The position numbers and the translations under genes were made by a program. From the NCBI GenBank assembly GCA_023548195.1, contig JAJHZJ010000694.1:1364001-1428000 (forward strand): a stretch of 64,000 bases of DNA, given 5' to 3'. The first letter of the stretch is position 1, and each line of letters begins with the position of its first letter. Under the pieces are notes generated by a model. It saw only the letters and a list, made by a program, of their open reading frames with translations, did no database searches and was not told the origin of the DNA. Below are positions 1-11,559 of this stretch, piece by piece. The stretch comes from Bettongia penicillata ogilbyi. Its lineage: Eukaryota > Chordata > Mammalia > Diprotodontia > Potoroidae.

Positions 1-893
1 TATGAAAAAATGTACTAAATCACTAATGATTAGAGAGCTACAAATCAAAACAACTCTGAGGTACCACATCACACCTATCAAACTGGTTGACATGACAAAA
101 CAGGAGGATGATAAATGTTGGAGAAGATGTGGGAGAGCTAGAACATTAATTCATTGTTGTTGGAGTTGTGAGCTGCTCCAATCGTTCTGGAAAGCAATTT
201 GGAACTATGCCCAAAGGGCTACAAAAATGTACATACCCTTTGACCCAGCAATATCACTTCTGGGACTGTATCCCAAAGAGATCATAAAAATGGGAAAGGG
301 TCTCACCTGTACAAAAATATTTATAGCAGCTCTCTTTGTGGTGGCCAAAAACTGGAAATCAAGAGGATGCCCATCAACTGGGGAATGGCTGAACAAGTTG
401 CAGTACACCAATGTAGTGGAATACTATTGTGCTACAAGAAATGATAAAACAGGAAGACTTCAGAGAGGCCTGGAAAGACATATGAACTGATGCTGAGTGA
501 AAGGAATAGAACCAGGAGAACTTTGTACACAGCAACAACCACAGTGTGAGAGGAATTTCTGTGGTAGACTTAGTCCTTCATAGCAATGCAAGGACATAAA
601 AAAATTCACAATGGACTTGAGGTAAAATGCCTTCCACATCCTTAGAAAGAACTGTGGAATTGGATCACAAAATGAAGCAGACCATTTTCTTTTGTATTAT
701 GTTTCATTTTATGATTTCTCTCATTCATTTCTATGCAACATGACTAAGGTGAAAATGTATTTAATAGGAATGTATGTGTAGAACCTATATAAGATTGCAT
801 GCCATCTCAGGGAGGGAGTGGAGAGGGAAGGGAAAAAAATCTAAGATATATGGAAGTGATTGTAGAACATTGGAAACAAATAAAATAATTAAA
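1..893 (+). mobile_element. L1 3' end (ORF2 C-terminus plus 3' UTR), runs off left edge
   Basis: The stretch opens inside the last part of an L1 ORF2 and continues through a marsupial-type L1 3' UTR (phrases such as tgagtgaaaggaatagaacc and aaccacagtgtgagagg). It ends in an A-rich tail near 880-893. The same 3' UTR recurs near 8335, 10010, 15240, 15700, 45890 and 55390, so it is a family signature. The 5' part lies outside the window, so length and TSD cannot be judged. It lies in SEPSECS intron 5, antisense to the gene. Confidence 0.9.
2..490 (+). pseudogene. L1 ORF2p C-terminal fragment
   Basis: An open frame of 162 codons matches the C-terminal segment of the L1 reverse transcriptase/endonuclease protein. 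The L1 zinc-knuckle-like pattern CX3CX7HX4C is visible at residues 39, 43, 51 and 56. It is followed by the conserved block around PFDPAISLLGLYPKE, then CPSTGEWLNKL and a VEYYCA motif, which are typical of the ORF2p tail. The frame is open to the left edge, so this is a fragment of a longer ORF and its first ATG is not a real start. Frame preservation suggests a fairly young copy. It has no endonuclease or polymerase domain here and cannot act alone. Confidence 0.85.
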
Positions 894-1512
894 TAAAATG
901 TAAATGTGTTCCAATTTGACTGACATCTCAAGGAGCAATTTGAGCATAATGCAAATTTCAAATTTGCTTATGCATAATTTTTTCTTGAAGAAACAGTAAG
1001 AATGGAGAAAACTCTTGACAATAACTCACAAGATGGAACCATTCTCGTACCTATTTCTACAAGCAAACTTCAGGTCCTTTTGGGGGGATATGAAATCAAT
1101 GCCAAAGTTACTGTTATCTTCTGGTGATGCAAGAGCTGGTGACAAAAAAGGTCTGATCCACATCACCAAATTCCACCTTCTCTTCTGCCATGGACTCCAA
1201 CTTATACACCAGGAATGGTGGCCCACTCAACTCCTGACACTTTGCTAACTTGGCCCTCTGGGAACCTGGATGCAGGCCAAGCAAGAGCTCAGACAATCTG
1301 AAGACATGGTCACTGCCAACATTTATTACAGAATTTACGTATTTCTCAACCATTTAACATGTATAAAAATATGCTATTGTTTTTATTATATTCCTCTTCT
1401 TTTAAAAAATATGTCACTAACAAAGTTTTTTGAGGGTTGTGCCTCCAAACCCCATTTTTTCCATGCTATGATTGTTACTGCATCATTTTGCAACAGCTAG
1501 TTCAGGTGCTGA
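894..1512. other. Unassigned intronic sequence (SEPSECS intron 5)
   Basis: I recognise no repeat family here. On the minus strand, 1353-1114 reads as a protein-like stretch (LSELLLGLHPGSQ, then PPFLVYKLESMAEE) that stops after 79 codons. It could be a piece of an old retrocopy or chance. I could not match it to a known protein and do not call it a gene. Confidence 0.4.
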
Positions 1513-1513
1513 A

Positions 1514-1688
1514 CCAAGGTGGTGAACCTGCAGCCTTGAGGCCACATGTGGCCTAGGCTCAGCACTCTGACTGAGTCCAAGTTTTACAAAACTAATCCTT
1601 TTACTAAGGGGATTTATTTTGTGAAGTTTGGGTTCAGTCAAAGAGCTGCACTTAGAAGCCACATGTGGCTGCAGGTTCCTTAACTCTA
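1514..1688. mobile_element. Foldback hAT-like MITE, copy 1
   Basis: The ends are inverted copies: ggtgaacctgcagcc at the left and ggctgcaggttcc at the right. The inner acatgtggc blocks also pair with each other. The middle (gagtccaagttttacaaaac ... gtgaagtttgggttcagtc) continues the inverted symmetry, so the whole element can fold back. Related copies lie at 40467-40688 and 63660-63851. Ends of the CAGGGGTGGGGAACCTG type are typical of nonautonomous hAT elements. No clear 8-bp duplication is left in this diverged copy. Confidence 0.7.
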
Positions 1689-2074
1689 AAGTCAGAGCAG
1701 AACTAACTTAACTGTACAGAACACAATCTTACAACATATAGCAAGATAATCTCCAAATAGATACATGCCTTACAAACACACAAGTTAAATCTGTGTTAAA
1801 TTAGAGAAGCAAGGAAAAAAATTTCTTTCCGATATACTGATGGGGAAGAAGAGTTCATGACCAAACAAGGAGTAGAGAGTACAACAGAAAATAAAATAGA
1901 CAATTTTATTACATAAAATTAAAACATCTGTACATATATAAAAACAAATCCAACTAAAACTAGATGAGAAATGGGGGGGGTGGAGTTTACAGCAGGTTTT
2001 TTTGATAGAAGTCTCATTTCCAAGCTATGTGAGATAATGCTTCAAATTTTAAGACTAAGAGCCATTCTTAAATT
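1689..2074. other. No recognised feature
   Basis: AT-rich intronic sequence of SEPSECS intron 5. It has a short G run near 1973-1980 but no ORF, repeat family or site that I can support. Confidence 0.4.
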
Positions 2075-2965
2075 GATAATCCAAAAGATATGAATAGGTA
2101 GTTTTCAGAAAAATACATTCAAAGCATGAAATGCCCCAACTCTATGAAACATTCCAATATACCAATAAAGAGAAAAATGCTACTAAAATGTTCCAACTCA
2201 CTAATAAGTAAAGAACAGCAAATGAAAGATTGTACCTCAAACCACCCATCAGATTGATGAAATTGACAAAAAAGAAAAATAACAAATGTTCAAGGTACTA
2301 TGGTAAACAGATAAATTAAATGCCTATTCAAGGATTATAAATGTATCCAACCAATCTAGAAAGCAATTTGGAACTATGCCCCTCAGTGTTACTATGCTAT
2401 GAAAACCCTTTGACGTAGCAGTACCACTAATATAACTAAACCCCAAAGAGATCAAAGAAGAAAAGGAACCATTTGTATGGCAGCAACATTCATAGCAGCA
2501 AAGTAGAACCTAAAGAGGTGTCCATCAAAAGGACAATGGCTGAATAAATTATGATATATTAATGTGATGGAATACCATTGCACTGTAAAGACCTAAGAAA
2601 ATTCAAAGGAATCGATGAATAGTGAAGTGAACAAAGCTATGAAAATAATTTAAACAATAATAACAAAAAATAATTATAACACAACAACTCTGAAAGAGTT
2701 AAGAAGGTTGATCATCACAATAACCAATTATAATTCTGAAAGACTAATGATGGAAGCTTGCTACTCACCTCTTGACAAAGAGGTAGAAGGATTTTGGGTA
2801 GCAAATAAAGGCCAATGTGGAAATCTGTTTTATTCAAATGTGCATATTTATGATAAGTGTTTTATTTTCCTTTATTTCAAAAGAGAGTTAAAAGGTTGAG
2901 GAGAGAACAAGGAAGTGAAAACAGATTTTTTAACTTAAAAACAAAAAATTAAATTTAAAAAAATT
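2075..2965 (+). mobile_element. Decayed L1 3' end
   Basis: Starting near ccaaaagatatgaataggta, the sequence follows the marsupial L1 ORF2 tail with many indels and stops. Phrases such as gaaagcaatttggaactatg, ccaaagagatcaaa and tggctgaataaatt line up with the better preserved copies at 1-490 and 45490-45900. A diverged 3' UTR follows, with ttttattttcctttatttc as its pyrimidine-rich segment. It is clearly older than the copy at 1-893. The exact ends are approximate. Confidence 0.75.
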
Positions 2966-3039
2966 GGGAAACAGTATATTTAAGAAGCTAGATGTCTTGT
3001 GTGGATTACAAACTCAGCATGTCCATAATAAAACTCCTT

Positions 3040-3895
3040 GTTTGCCCCCAATCCCACTCTGCTTCTAAACTTCTTTGTTTCTGTCAGAGTTAACACTATC
3101 CTAGTCACTAGTCACACAACTTCATCCTCATTCCCTGACCCAACATATTCAATCAGTTGTCAAGTCCTTCCTACTCTATTTCCACAATATCCCCTTCTTC
3201 TCTACTCTCACAGTCACTCCCTAACTCAGGCCTTTATCACCTTTGACCTGGACTCCTGCAGAAGCCTCCTAAATGGTCTCTTTACCTCAAATCTTTTCTT
3301 TCTCCAATGCAATTATCTTCCATATAGATGCCAATGTGATTTTCCTACATCACAGGCCTGACCATGTCTCTGGATTGATTAATAAATGCCAATGACTCCC
3401 AATTACCTCTAGGACCAAATACAAACTCCTCTGTTTGGAATTTAAAGTCTTTCACAACAACCTGCTTCTAACCAACCTTCCCAATCTTAATATATGTTAT
3501 TCCCCCTTCATACAATCTATGGTCCAGTCAAACTAGCCTTCTTGATGTTCCTCACACAAGACACTCCATCTCAGTGAATTTGCAGAGAATGTTTACCATA
3601 TCTGGAATGCACTCCTTCCTCACCTCTACTTCTTATAATCCCTAGTTCCTGTCAAAGCTTAGTTCAAGTTTCACTTCCTACATGAGGTCCTTTCCTAATT
3701 TCTCTGATACTGCTTTATCCTTGTCCCACATTTAACTTATATTTATATATTTATTTTGTATATGCTTATATAAGTACATCTTGCCCAATAGAACCAAAGG
3801 ACAGGACTGTTTCATTTCCATCTTTGGGTCCCCAATGTCCAGCACAATGTCTGTACATAGTAGGCACTCAATGTACACTTGCTTGATTTAAACAA
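3040..3895 (+). mobile_element. L2 (CR1-clade LINE) 3' end
   Basis: The text follows the L2 3' region in order: ctcctaaatggtctc, gcctgaccatgtctct, caatgactcccaattacctc, aggacaggactgtttc, and finally ccagcacaatgtctgtacatagtaggcactcaatg. The last phrase is the hallmark L2 terminus. Divergence is high, as expected for an element that died before the therian radiation. It lies in SEPSECS intron 5, antisense to the gene. Confidence 0.85.
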
Positions 3896-4743
3896 GGACA
3901 AATTAAAATTCCAGTTACAAAATTTATACTTGCTTTCATCTGGAAAGTAAAACGTCTACATTTTTGCATTATAATACCTCTTCCCAATAAAAGCAAAGGA
4001 AAAGAACCATTGTGTATAAGATTAAGTATGATAAATTTTTTAAAAATAATTTTCAAGCAAGATTTTCTTAATTTTAAATGTTTTTCCAAGAGGGCTGTAT
4101 CTTAACACCTTTAAAGTATAAATTTAAGCACTATTTTATCTTGAGTTAAAAATTAGATATGTATCACTATAAGGTATATACTTAACATTATTGATCTTCA
4201 TTTATCATTAAAAGATTATTTTCTTATTCTTGCACAGCAAATATCACTGATAGCCCCCAACCATGATTATCAGAAGTGTCAAAAACATAAGCCCACTGAG
4301 TGAAAGAATATTGAACTAAAGATGGCAGCAGAAATAAATGAACATAAGAAAATATGACATCTAGCACAGTGGGAAAACATTTTTTAAATAATAAGACAGA
4401 GCACCTTTTCATGAAGAGGAGCTAATAGTATGGGGAGGGGAGCAATCATAATTTTAACATAAGCAGAAGGTAGAGAGAGTTGAATCTATTCAAGTGAAAA
4501 GAAGCAAAAGGACTCATTTACATTGTATTAGATCCCTTTTTTCTTCTCCTATTCAGTAACTCCTTTCCTATCCCATTATACTTTCCTCCACATTTCAGAG
4601 GAATTCTCTACATCCTCTTAGGAAGAGATCAATTTTACTTAATTGTTCCCAAAAGTTAATTAAACATATTAAAATAAGGATGTCTACATTTTATTTAGCA
4701 AAATTAGTTACCGTGTAAAGAATAATGTACATGAATTACTTAC
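3896..4743. other. SEPSECS intron 5, donor side; nothing else recognised
   Basis: AT-rich intron adjoining the exon 5 donor. The donor GT lies at 4743-4742 on the minus strand, in the strong context AG/gtaagt. I see no repeat family or ORF that I can defend. Confidence 0.5.
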
Positions 4744-4897
4744 CTATCAGGCACCCTTGGAGCAATACAGGATGTAGTAGAATGAACACATAGAATGTTA
4801 TCAGCCCCAAGCTCCTTGATTTTAGCTTCCACTCCCCTCAGGTCTGTGCATAGCTCATCACCTTCTAACACATTCTCTATCACCACAGGCTCAAAAC
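4744..4897 (-). CDS. SEPSECS: SEPSECS exon 5 (residues 183-234)
   Basis: This 154-bp exon encodes [16 protein letters not shown] through CIAPRVPD and ends with AG, the first two bases of the codon for residue 234. It matches the human protein across the part of the aminotransferase fold leading to STTSC and PRVPDR. The acceptor (pyrimidine stretch, then gttag) lies at 4899-4898 and the donor gtaagt starts at 4743. The entry phase, one base G carried from exon 4, fits exactly. Sep-tRNA:Sec-tRNA synthase uses PLP and selenophosphate to convert phosphoseryl-tRNA(Sec) to selenocysteinyl-tRNA(Sec). I see no frame break. Exon 6 onward, including the PLP-binding lysine, lies beyond the left edge. 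Confidence 0.95.
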
Positions 4898-5149
4898 CTA
4901 ACAAAGGTATCCAAAAAGAAAATGAGTATTCATCTATCCCACTATTCATTGTAAGGCAAGATTATAAAAACTCTAGGAATCAATTGTACTCTATCACTGC
5001 CTGATTATTGCTTCTGGTAAAAGACATCATCGAAGCAGTGTAAGAAATGAGACTTGGAAGTATAATTATATAAATATAGAGACAATGATGACCAAAAAGA
5101 ATGTTTCTTCAATTAAATATTAAGTAATACAGCAATTCAAGTAATGCTA

Positions 5150-5760
5150 GAATCTTGACAGGAATCTAAATCACACTTAGATGGCCTCTAGTTTTCAGAT
5201 GACAATCTCTTCCCTTTTTTGAAAATCAGGACATTTGCCCTTCTCCAGTTCTGTGGCACCTCTCCAGGATTCCACACCCTTCCAAAAATCACTCCCAACG
5301 ATTCAGCAATCATTCCTACATATATGTTCTTTGGTATCCTACAATATAGTTCATCTGAGATTAGTAGACTAAACTTGTCAAGGGCAACTAAAAGGCTTTC
5401 CATCTCCCAACTAGCACAGGTATCAACTCCCTATTATTTTGCTCTGTCCTTTCCAGTCCAAAAATTATTTCCTCAGGAGAGACAAACTAAAACAAGTAAG
5501 AGTTGAGAAGCTCTCCTGTCTCTATCCTTCAGTTATCATCATCCCATACGCTCCAAGTAGTGGGCCTCTCTCTTCCCCAATTTTCCTTTTTCCTCCAATA
5601 TAGCTAACAAAATCTTTTTTGCTGTCCATGGCTTTCACTGCCAGCGTCAGCTCATTCTGAGCTTTGGTTCTTCTGGTACCATTCTTATAGGACCATGCCA
5701 CATTTATGTATTCCATCCATCTCTTTTTTTCTCAACTCTACTTTTTGCTCATCAGAAGTG
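5150..5760 (-). mobile_element. L3/CR1-type LINE fragment, copy A (SEPSECS intron 4)
   Basis: Read on the minus strand, two frames carry CR1/L3 reverse-transcriptase text. SKKDFVSYIGGKRK followed by GPLLGAYGMMITEG is at about 5620-5522. GVIFGRVWNPGEVPQNWRRA, then FKKGKRL, is at about 5290-5188. These correspond to the CR1 blocks usually seen as KGFF-Y...GPLL...T and GEVP-DWR-ANV-P-FKKG. The copy is broken by stops and shifts. It shares about 160 bp with copy B at 6465-6620. Confidence 0.8.
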
Positions 5761-5889
5761 TGAATGTCTAACATGAGGTAGAATTACCACAAGTATAACA
5801 GAGAAATTCTGCACACAGACCCCCCTGCACATTATCATGCAAAATTAAGTCTATCTTCATTTCTTTTAAAGAAATGGAATTTACTAAAA

Positions 5890-6625
5890 TTACACAGTAA
5901 GAACAGTAACTACAAATCATCTTGTAGCTGTCAAACTGATATTCTGAGACAAGTATAGGGCTTTACATTTATCCCTACTAAACTTCATCCTACCAGATTC
6001 ATCCCAGTGTTCAAGCCTCTCAAGAACCGTAGTTATGCATTGTGTTAAGATTTCTATTCCTGATTTGAAAATTTAACCATTTATCCCCTTATTCAAGTTG
6101 TTGATGAAAAAAAGTGTCAAACATCAACAGTATCGGGTAAAGCACAAATCTTTGGGGCTCACTATACTAGTAGCTTCCTTCAAAGGTGACAATGGACCAT
6201 TAACGACTACTCTTTCAATCCACATATTTAAGCAGTTTCAAATCCACCTAACCATGCTATCATTTCTCTAAGCTCTTTTAATAAGAATAGCACAGGAAAC
6301 TTTGTCAACTATTTGGGTACAATTCCATGATCTACAAGTCATGTAACCTTATCAAAAAAAAGAAGCGAGGTTAGTTTGTCATGACTTGCTTTTGATGAAT
6401 CCTTCACCCTCAAGATAGCCACTCACTCTTCTGGATATTCACTAACATTTCTAACAATACATGCTAGAATTTTGACAGGAATCTAAGTCACACTTAAATG
6501 GCCTCTAATTTTCAGATAACACTCTCTTCCCTTTTTTGAAAATCCGGACATCTGCCCTTCTCCATTTCTGTGGTACCTCTCCAAGATTTCATAGTCTTCC
6601 AAAGATTATTTCAATAATTCTCCTG
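5890..6625 (-). mobile_element. L3/CR1-type LINE fragment, copy B (SEPSECS intron 4)
   Basis: On the minus strand this starts at the same GEVP/FKKG block found in copy A and runs downstream through the polymerase region: the counterpart of the SLTN-ISFFDKV segment near 6380-6340, the VVNG segment near 6205, and a stretch ending near 5900. Stops and frameshifts are frequent. Because B starts where A ends, the two may be separate insertions or one element whose segments were duplicated and rearranged. Confidence 0.75.
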
Positions 6626-6634
6626 GAGATAATA

Positions 6635-6740
6635 CAACCTACTTAACAAAGCTGTTGTAAGGTTCAAATAAGGTAATGTATATGAAGTCCTTTTAAAATC
6701 TAAAGTTACAAATGTTGGCTATTGTTATTATTACTGTTGT
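6635..6740 (+). mobile_element. MIR 3' part
   Basis: Short MIR-like remnant: aacaaagctgttgtaaggttcaa, then ttggctattgttattatta, the usual end of the MIR/THER1 body in marsupials. It has no promoter head. Confidence 0.6.
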
Positions 6741-7019
6741 CCAATTTTTTAACAGTTATTCATATTGGATCCAGTCAGTTGGAAGGCTACCTATTTAATT
6801 CATGGTAATGGTTTTTTAGGTTTGTTTTGTATATGTATATATGTAATAACATTTTATTGTATTGTGTTAATAAACTTTTAATTTTTCATCTATGATTCTA
6901 AATAAGTCTAAAAGACTATGTAATAGTAATGTCACTACCTCAATGATCTGTGATTTTTCTCAGTATTGAAAATTCTTTTAGAAATGCAAATTTTGAAGAT
7001 AATATATTTAATAATTTTT

Positions 7020-7150
7020 AGAGCCTCAGACTCAGCTAGGTTAAGTGACTTTCCCATGGTCATATGACTATTTTAGAGTAAAGATCTGAACCTATATTTT
7101 CCTGACTAGAAGTTCAACACTCTATCTACTGAGTCACACTGTCTCTCAAT
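7020..7150 (-). mobile_element. MIR-type SINE fragment
   Basis: It contains ctaggttaagtgactttccc, catggtcatatgact, and ctgactagaagttcaacactctatctactg. This is the MIR/tRNA-SINE body in reverse orientation. It lies just beyond the exon 4 donor, in SEPSECS intron 4. Confidence 0.7.
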
Positions 7151-7177
7151 ATTATAATATTAGTGCAATAATAATTA

Positions 7178-7378
<201 letters not shown>

Positions 7379-7481
7379 TTAGTCAACTGGAAATATTTCA
7401 TAGAATCACAAAGATCATCTAGCCCAACTCCGTGATTTGTAGCAGGTGAGCAAAAAGTAGCACAATTAATATAATACACAC

Positions 7482-7600
7482 CAGCCAGCCTTATGATGTC
7501 CAGAACTAATAAATTGGCTATTTTGTTCAAAAGGCTAGAACCTGCAGCTTTGGGTTGCTCAGCAGCAATATCACCTGATCTTCCAATTCCATGACTGAAC
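7482..7600 (-). CDS. SEPSECS: SEPSECS exon 3 (residues 90-129)
   Basis: This 119-bp exon encodes [20 protein letters not shown] then [20 protein letters not shown]. It holds the phosphate-binding loop: Arg97, Ser98 and Gln105 fall exactly on the human numbering. These residues hold the phosphate of phosphoserine in the human structure. The acceptor (tcttgtttag) ends at 7601 and the donor G/gtgtgt begins at 7481. Intron 3, between this exon and exon 4, is only 128 bp (7354-7481), far shorter than its neighbours of 2-3 kb. Confidence 0.95.
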
Positions 7601-8334
7601 CTAAACAAGAGAAGGGTCAATGAATGGGAAAAAAGTCTTATGCAAAATAATTCATGTACATGTATGCAAACAAGATTACCTAGAAAATCAGAAGCAATCA
7701 GAAGCCTTCAGGGGTAAAATCTGAGGCTTAAAAGGGATCAAGAGAACATCCAGGTAATATTTTTACCAGATGTAAGAATCTCTTCTATAATATTCCCAAT
7801 AAGTATATTTATAAGATGGAAACTATAATAATAACCAATTAATCATCCATGAAAACAAATTTTCCCATTTAATTTCTCCTTCCCTTAATAAGGATAGTAA
7901 GTTAAAATTTGGTCAACACTGGATACTAAAGAGGAGTGACATTTGTGTGATTCTAATTTTTTTTTATGGCAGTTTTCTCCCCAAAGAGAACTGTGCTGCC
8001 TTGCTCCTAGAGCTTACATACAGAACCAGGATTAGTGTAGAAAAAAAAGGCAATAATTAATGTATAAAAATGAAGTGAGGACAAAACAAAGGACACATTG
8101 TAAAATATTACTTTTTTAAAGGCATATTATTTAATGCCAGAAAATACTGAGCTTCATGTTGTGTTACATCAAGTTACATGTGTTATGCAACAGGCTAAAA
8201 GTTCAAGTATGTGGTATGAACACAGGGGTGCAATTTTCACACCTTCCTAAGGTGCCATGTTTATGCTCTATGTGGTAGGATTTATTTGAACCACTGACCT
8301 GAGAGAAAAACTCACCAAGGTGACAGAGCAAAAT
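7601..8334. other. SEPSECS intron 2, acceptor side; nothing recognised
   Basis: AT-rich intronic sequence. No repeat family, ORF or RNA gene that I can support. Confidence 0.4.
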
Positions 8335-8690
8335 AATTTCAGAGAAAACCGGAAGATTTATATGAACTAATCAACAAGAAGTAAACAGAACCAGAAGAAT
8401 AATGTATATAATAACAGTATAACAAATGTGAAACACTTAAAACTGATCAACGCAGTTGATAACCATGACTCCAGAAGACTGATGGTGAAGCATGCTCTTC
8501 AACTCTGGAGAAGGGAGGTGACAGATTGAAAGTGAAGACTGAGACACAAAAGCTTTTGGAGATGGCTGATGGGGGAATTTGTTTTACTTGACTATGTGTA
8601 AGAGTTTTGTTTTTCTTTCTTTTCTCCCCAAGGTGGGAAAATGAGGGGGAAAAAATGGATTTTTATTCACTGACCAAAAGACAAATTATA
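8335..8690 (+). mobile_element. L1 3' UTR, old copy
   Basis: It follows the L1 3' UTR order seen elsewhere: tatgaactaatcaacaagaagtaaacagaaccag, a run around agtataacaaatg, gactgatggtgaagcatgct, then a pyrimidine block and an A-rich end. The ORF2 part is absent or too decayed to see. Text is diverged from the 15240 and 45900 copies. Confidence 0.65.
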
Positions 8691-8739
8691 AAAAGAAGTA
8701 GGCAGCAGAAATCGCAGCTTTCCATATAAAGTTTGGCCG

Positions 8740-9105
8740 TCTTTCTCATTCTGATCTTCAACTCCACGTATCAGTCAAAACTGACTACTATCATGGCCCC
8801 AATATTGTTGCTTTCTTCCACCTCTAAATATTCATACAGGCCGACCCCTCATACCTAGAATGTATTCCCTTTGACTTTCAGGTACCACTTCCTTCTTGAT
8901 TCTCCCACCTTCAAGTAATCTTTCCATCTGCAAATTTCACATCTTTTGCATTTATCTGTCTTAGATCATACTCATTTATATACACTCTATCACTCCATTA
9001 GATTATATGTTATGTAAGTGCGTAAGCCTGTTACATTCTTCATTTCTTTACCTCCAGCCCCTAGCAGTGGTTTACTCAGCAAACATATTTGTTGAATTAA
9101 ATTGT
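8740..9105 (+). mobile_element. L2 3' end, diverged
   Basis: L2-like order: ctagaatgtattccctttg, ggtaccacttccttcttgat, ttagattatatgttatg, then ccagcccctagcagtgg and a tail ending aaacatatttgttgaatta. Strongly diverged. The family call rests on the terminal motifs. Confidence 0.6.
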
Positions 9106-9344
9106 CATTGTGGTATATCTGATGATACACAAAAAACATGGTCTTTGAAAAGTTGCTCCTAAACTCAACTATATTACAAATGGCATAGAGGTTTTCACAA
9201 TTAAAAATAATCACCAAATTATTTTTTTTTAAATCCTCTGTAATTTAGTAATCCCTTCCTGATTTGCTAAAGCAGAGTGTACTAGTATGAAGCTTCACTA
9301 TAGTAAAAGAAACAATAATAGTCAATTAATAATAGTAATCCATT

Positions 9345-9445
9345 AAACTGTGACTTCCTTGAGAACAGAAACTATCTTTCGTTATTCTTAAGACAAGGCC
9401 TTAGTAGGCACCTGATAAATGCTAGCTGACTGACAGACAACCTTC
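9345..9445 (+). mobile_element. L2 terminus
   Basis: The block from ctgtgacttccttgagaacag to ttagtaggcacctgataaatgct is the L2 3' end in short form. Confidence 0.65.
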
Positions 9446-9538
9446 AGTTTGTGAATAATGGGATCATTAAAATGAACTCTAAAATTCAATATTTCAATAA
9501 TTATATTTTTACAGTGCTAAACTATTTCAAAGTTTTCA

Positions 9539-9570
9539 TATATATGTGTATATAAATATACACATATATA
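9539..9570. repeat. AT-rich perfect hairpin
   Basis: Arms tatatatgtgtata (9539-9552) and tatacacatatata (9557-9570) are perfect reverse complements with a 4-base loop. It is a cruciform-prone (TA/TG) microsatellite in SEPSECS intron 2, with no sign of function. Confidence 0.75.
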
Positions 9571-9794
9571 ATCAAATTCACTGTTGCTATCAGCCTAAGA
9601 GTATGTCTTCATTATTATAAGTTCTGTTTATTTTTAGTAAAATTAAGCAAAATTTTTAGTACATTCTATGAGACTAAATATGGCACCTACAATTTACCTC
9701 CAAATTTGACTTATATAACACTTTATTATTACAGGTGTTTATTTAATGCCTATCTTTTTCTTTTCCCTTTCAATATTTTCCCTTTTCCCATATT

Positions 9795-10440
9795 TAAAAA
9801 CAATATGGTTTTTAAACCCAACAAGCTATAAAACACGGTACTACTACTAGGTTTTATCCCAAAGAGATCAAATAAAAAGGACCTATATGTACAAAAATAT
9901 TTATAATGAGCAGCTCTTTTTGTGGTGGCAAGAATTGGAAATGTGGGGATGCAATTGGGGAATGGTTGAACAAGTTGCTGTGATGTGAGAAATGCGCTGT
10001 GAAAAACATGGCAAAACCTATATAAACTGATGCAAAGTGACATGAGAAGGACCTAGAGATCACTGTGCACAATAACAGCAATGTAAGTAATGACAATCAA
10101 CTGTGAAACACGTGGCTACTACTCTGGGCAATACAACAATCCAAGACAATTCTAAAGAACTCATGATGAAAAAAATGCTACACACCTACAGAGAGAACTG
10201 ATGAACTCTGAGCGCAAACTGAAGTATAACTTTCTCACTTTCTTTTTTCTTGTTTTGGAAACATGACTAATACGGAAATGTTTTGCATGATTTCACAAGT
10301 ATAACTGACATAGTTCTTGCCTTCTTAACGGGGAGGGTAAAGAGACGGGAGGCAGAGAATGTGGAACTCAAAATTTAACAAGAATGTTGGAAATAAATAA
10401 GTGAAAATTTTTAAATATTGAGAAAAATATTAATAAAAAT
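9795..10440 (+). mobile_element. L1 3' end, decayed ORF2 tail and 3' UTR
   Basis: Starts within the ORF2 tail (tatcccaaagagatcaaat, then ttttgtggtggcaagaattgg and gggaatggttgaacaag), with stops and deletions. It continues into a 3' UTR containing tgatgcaaagtgacatgagaagg and tttggaaacatgactaat, and ends in an A-rich run near 10400-10440. Older than the copy at the left edge. Antisense inside SEPSECS intron 2. Confidence 0.75.
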
Positions 10441-11042
<602 letters not shown>

Positions 11043-11165
11043 TCAGTCTTCAGTAGTTATTTGCTACTACTGCGCTTTTTTATAAGAGTTTTACTGATAC
11101 TTCTAAGTTCCATATGGTGGATCAAGTGGTAGACTTGGACTCAAGAAGATAAAGGTTCCAATTCC

Positions 11166-11425
11166 ACATTTTGTGGTTGCTCTTTCAGTCACATTCAACT
11201 TTTTGTGACCCCAACGGGGGTTCTCTTGGCAAAGCTACTGGCGTGGTTCACCATTTTCTTCTCCAGTTCATTTCACAGATGAGGAAACCAAGGCCAATAG
11301 AGTTAAGTTCCTTGTCCAAGGTCACACAGCTAATAGGTATCTGAGGTCAAATCTGAACCCAGGAAAATAATTCCTCCTGACTTCAGGACCTGTACTCTAC
11401 TGGTCACCTAGCTGCCCTTTCAATT
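11166..11425 (-). mobile_element. MAR1/WSINE-type tRNA SINE
   Basis: Reverse orientation of a marsupial tRNA-derived SINE. It contains tttttgtgaccccaacggggg, ttctcttggcaaagctactgg, ttcacagatgaggaaacc, aggtcacacagctaat and finally ggtcacctagctgccc, the inverted promoter head. It lies in SEPSECS intron 1. Its pol III promoter would point the same way as the gene. Confidence 0.8.
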
Positions 11426-11559
11426 CCACAGCCAATACAGTTGTGATCATTTGCTTATGAGTAAACTTAACTCCTGAGCTTTAGTTTTCTTATCTGAAAA
11501 ACACCTCTATACAGTTTTACAGAGATACTAAATCTCAGATTAGATAACGTACAGAGTTA

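Noticed and set aside
1..4740. SEPSECS exon 6 in the left part of intron 5
   Set aside because: I looked on the minus strand for the conserved segment following PRVPDR (human LEELAVICANYDIPHI) and found nothing like it; the remaining exons must lie beyond the window.
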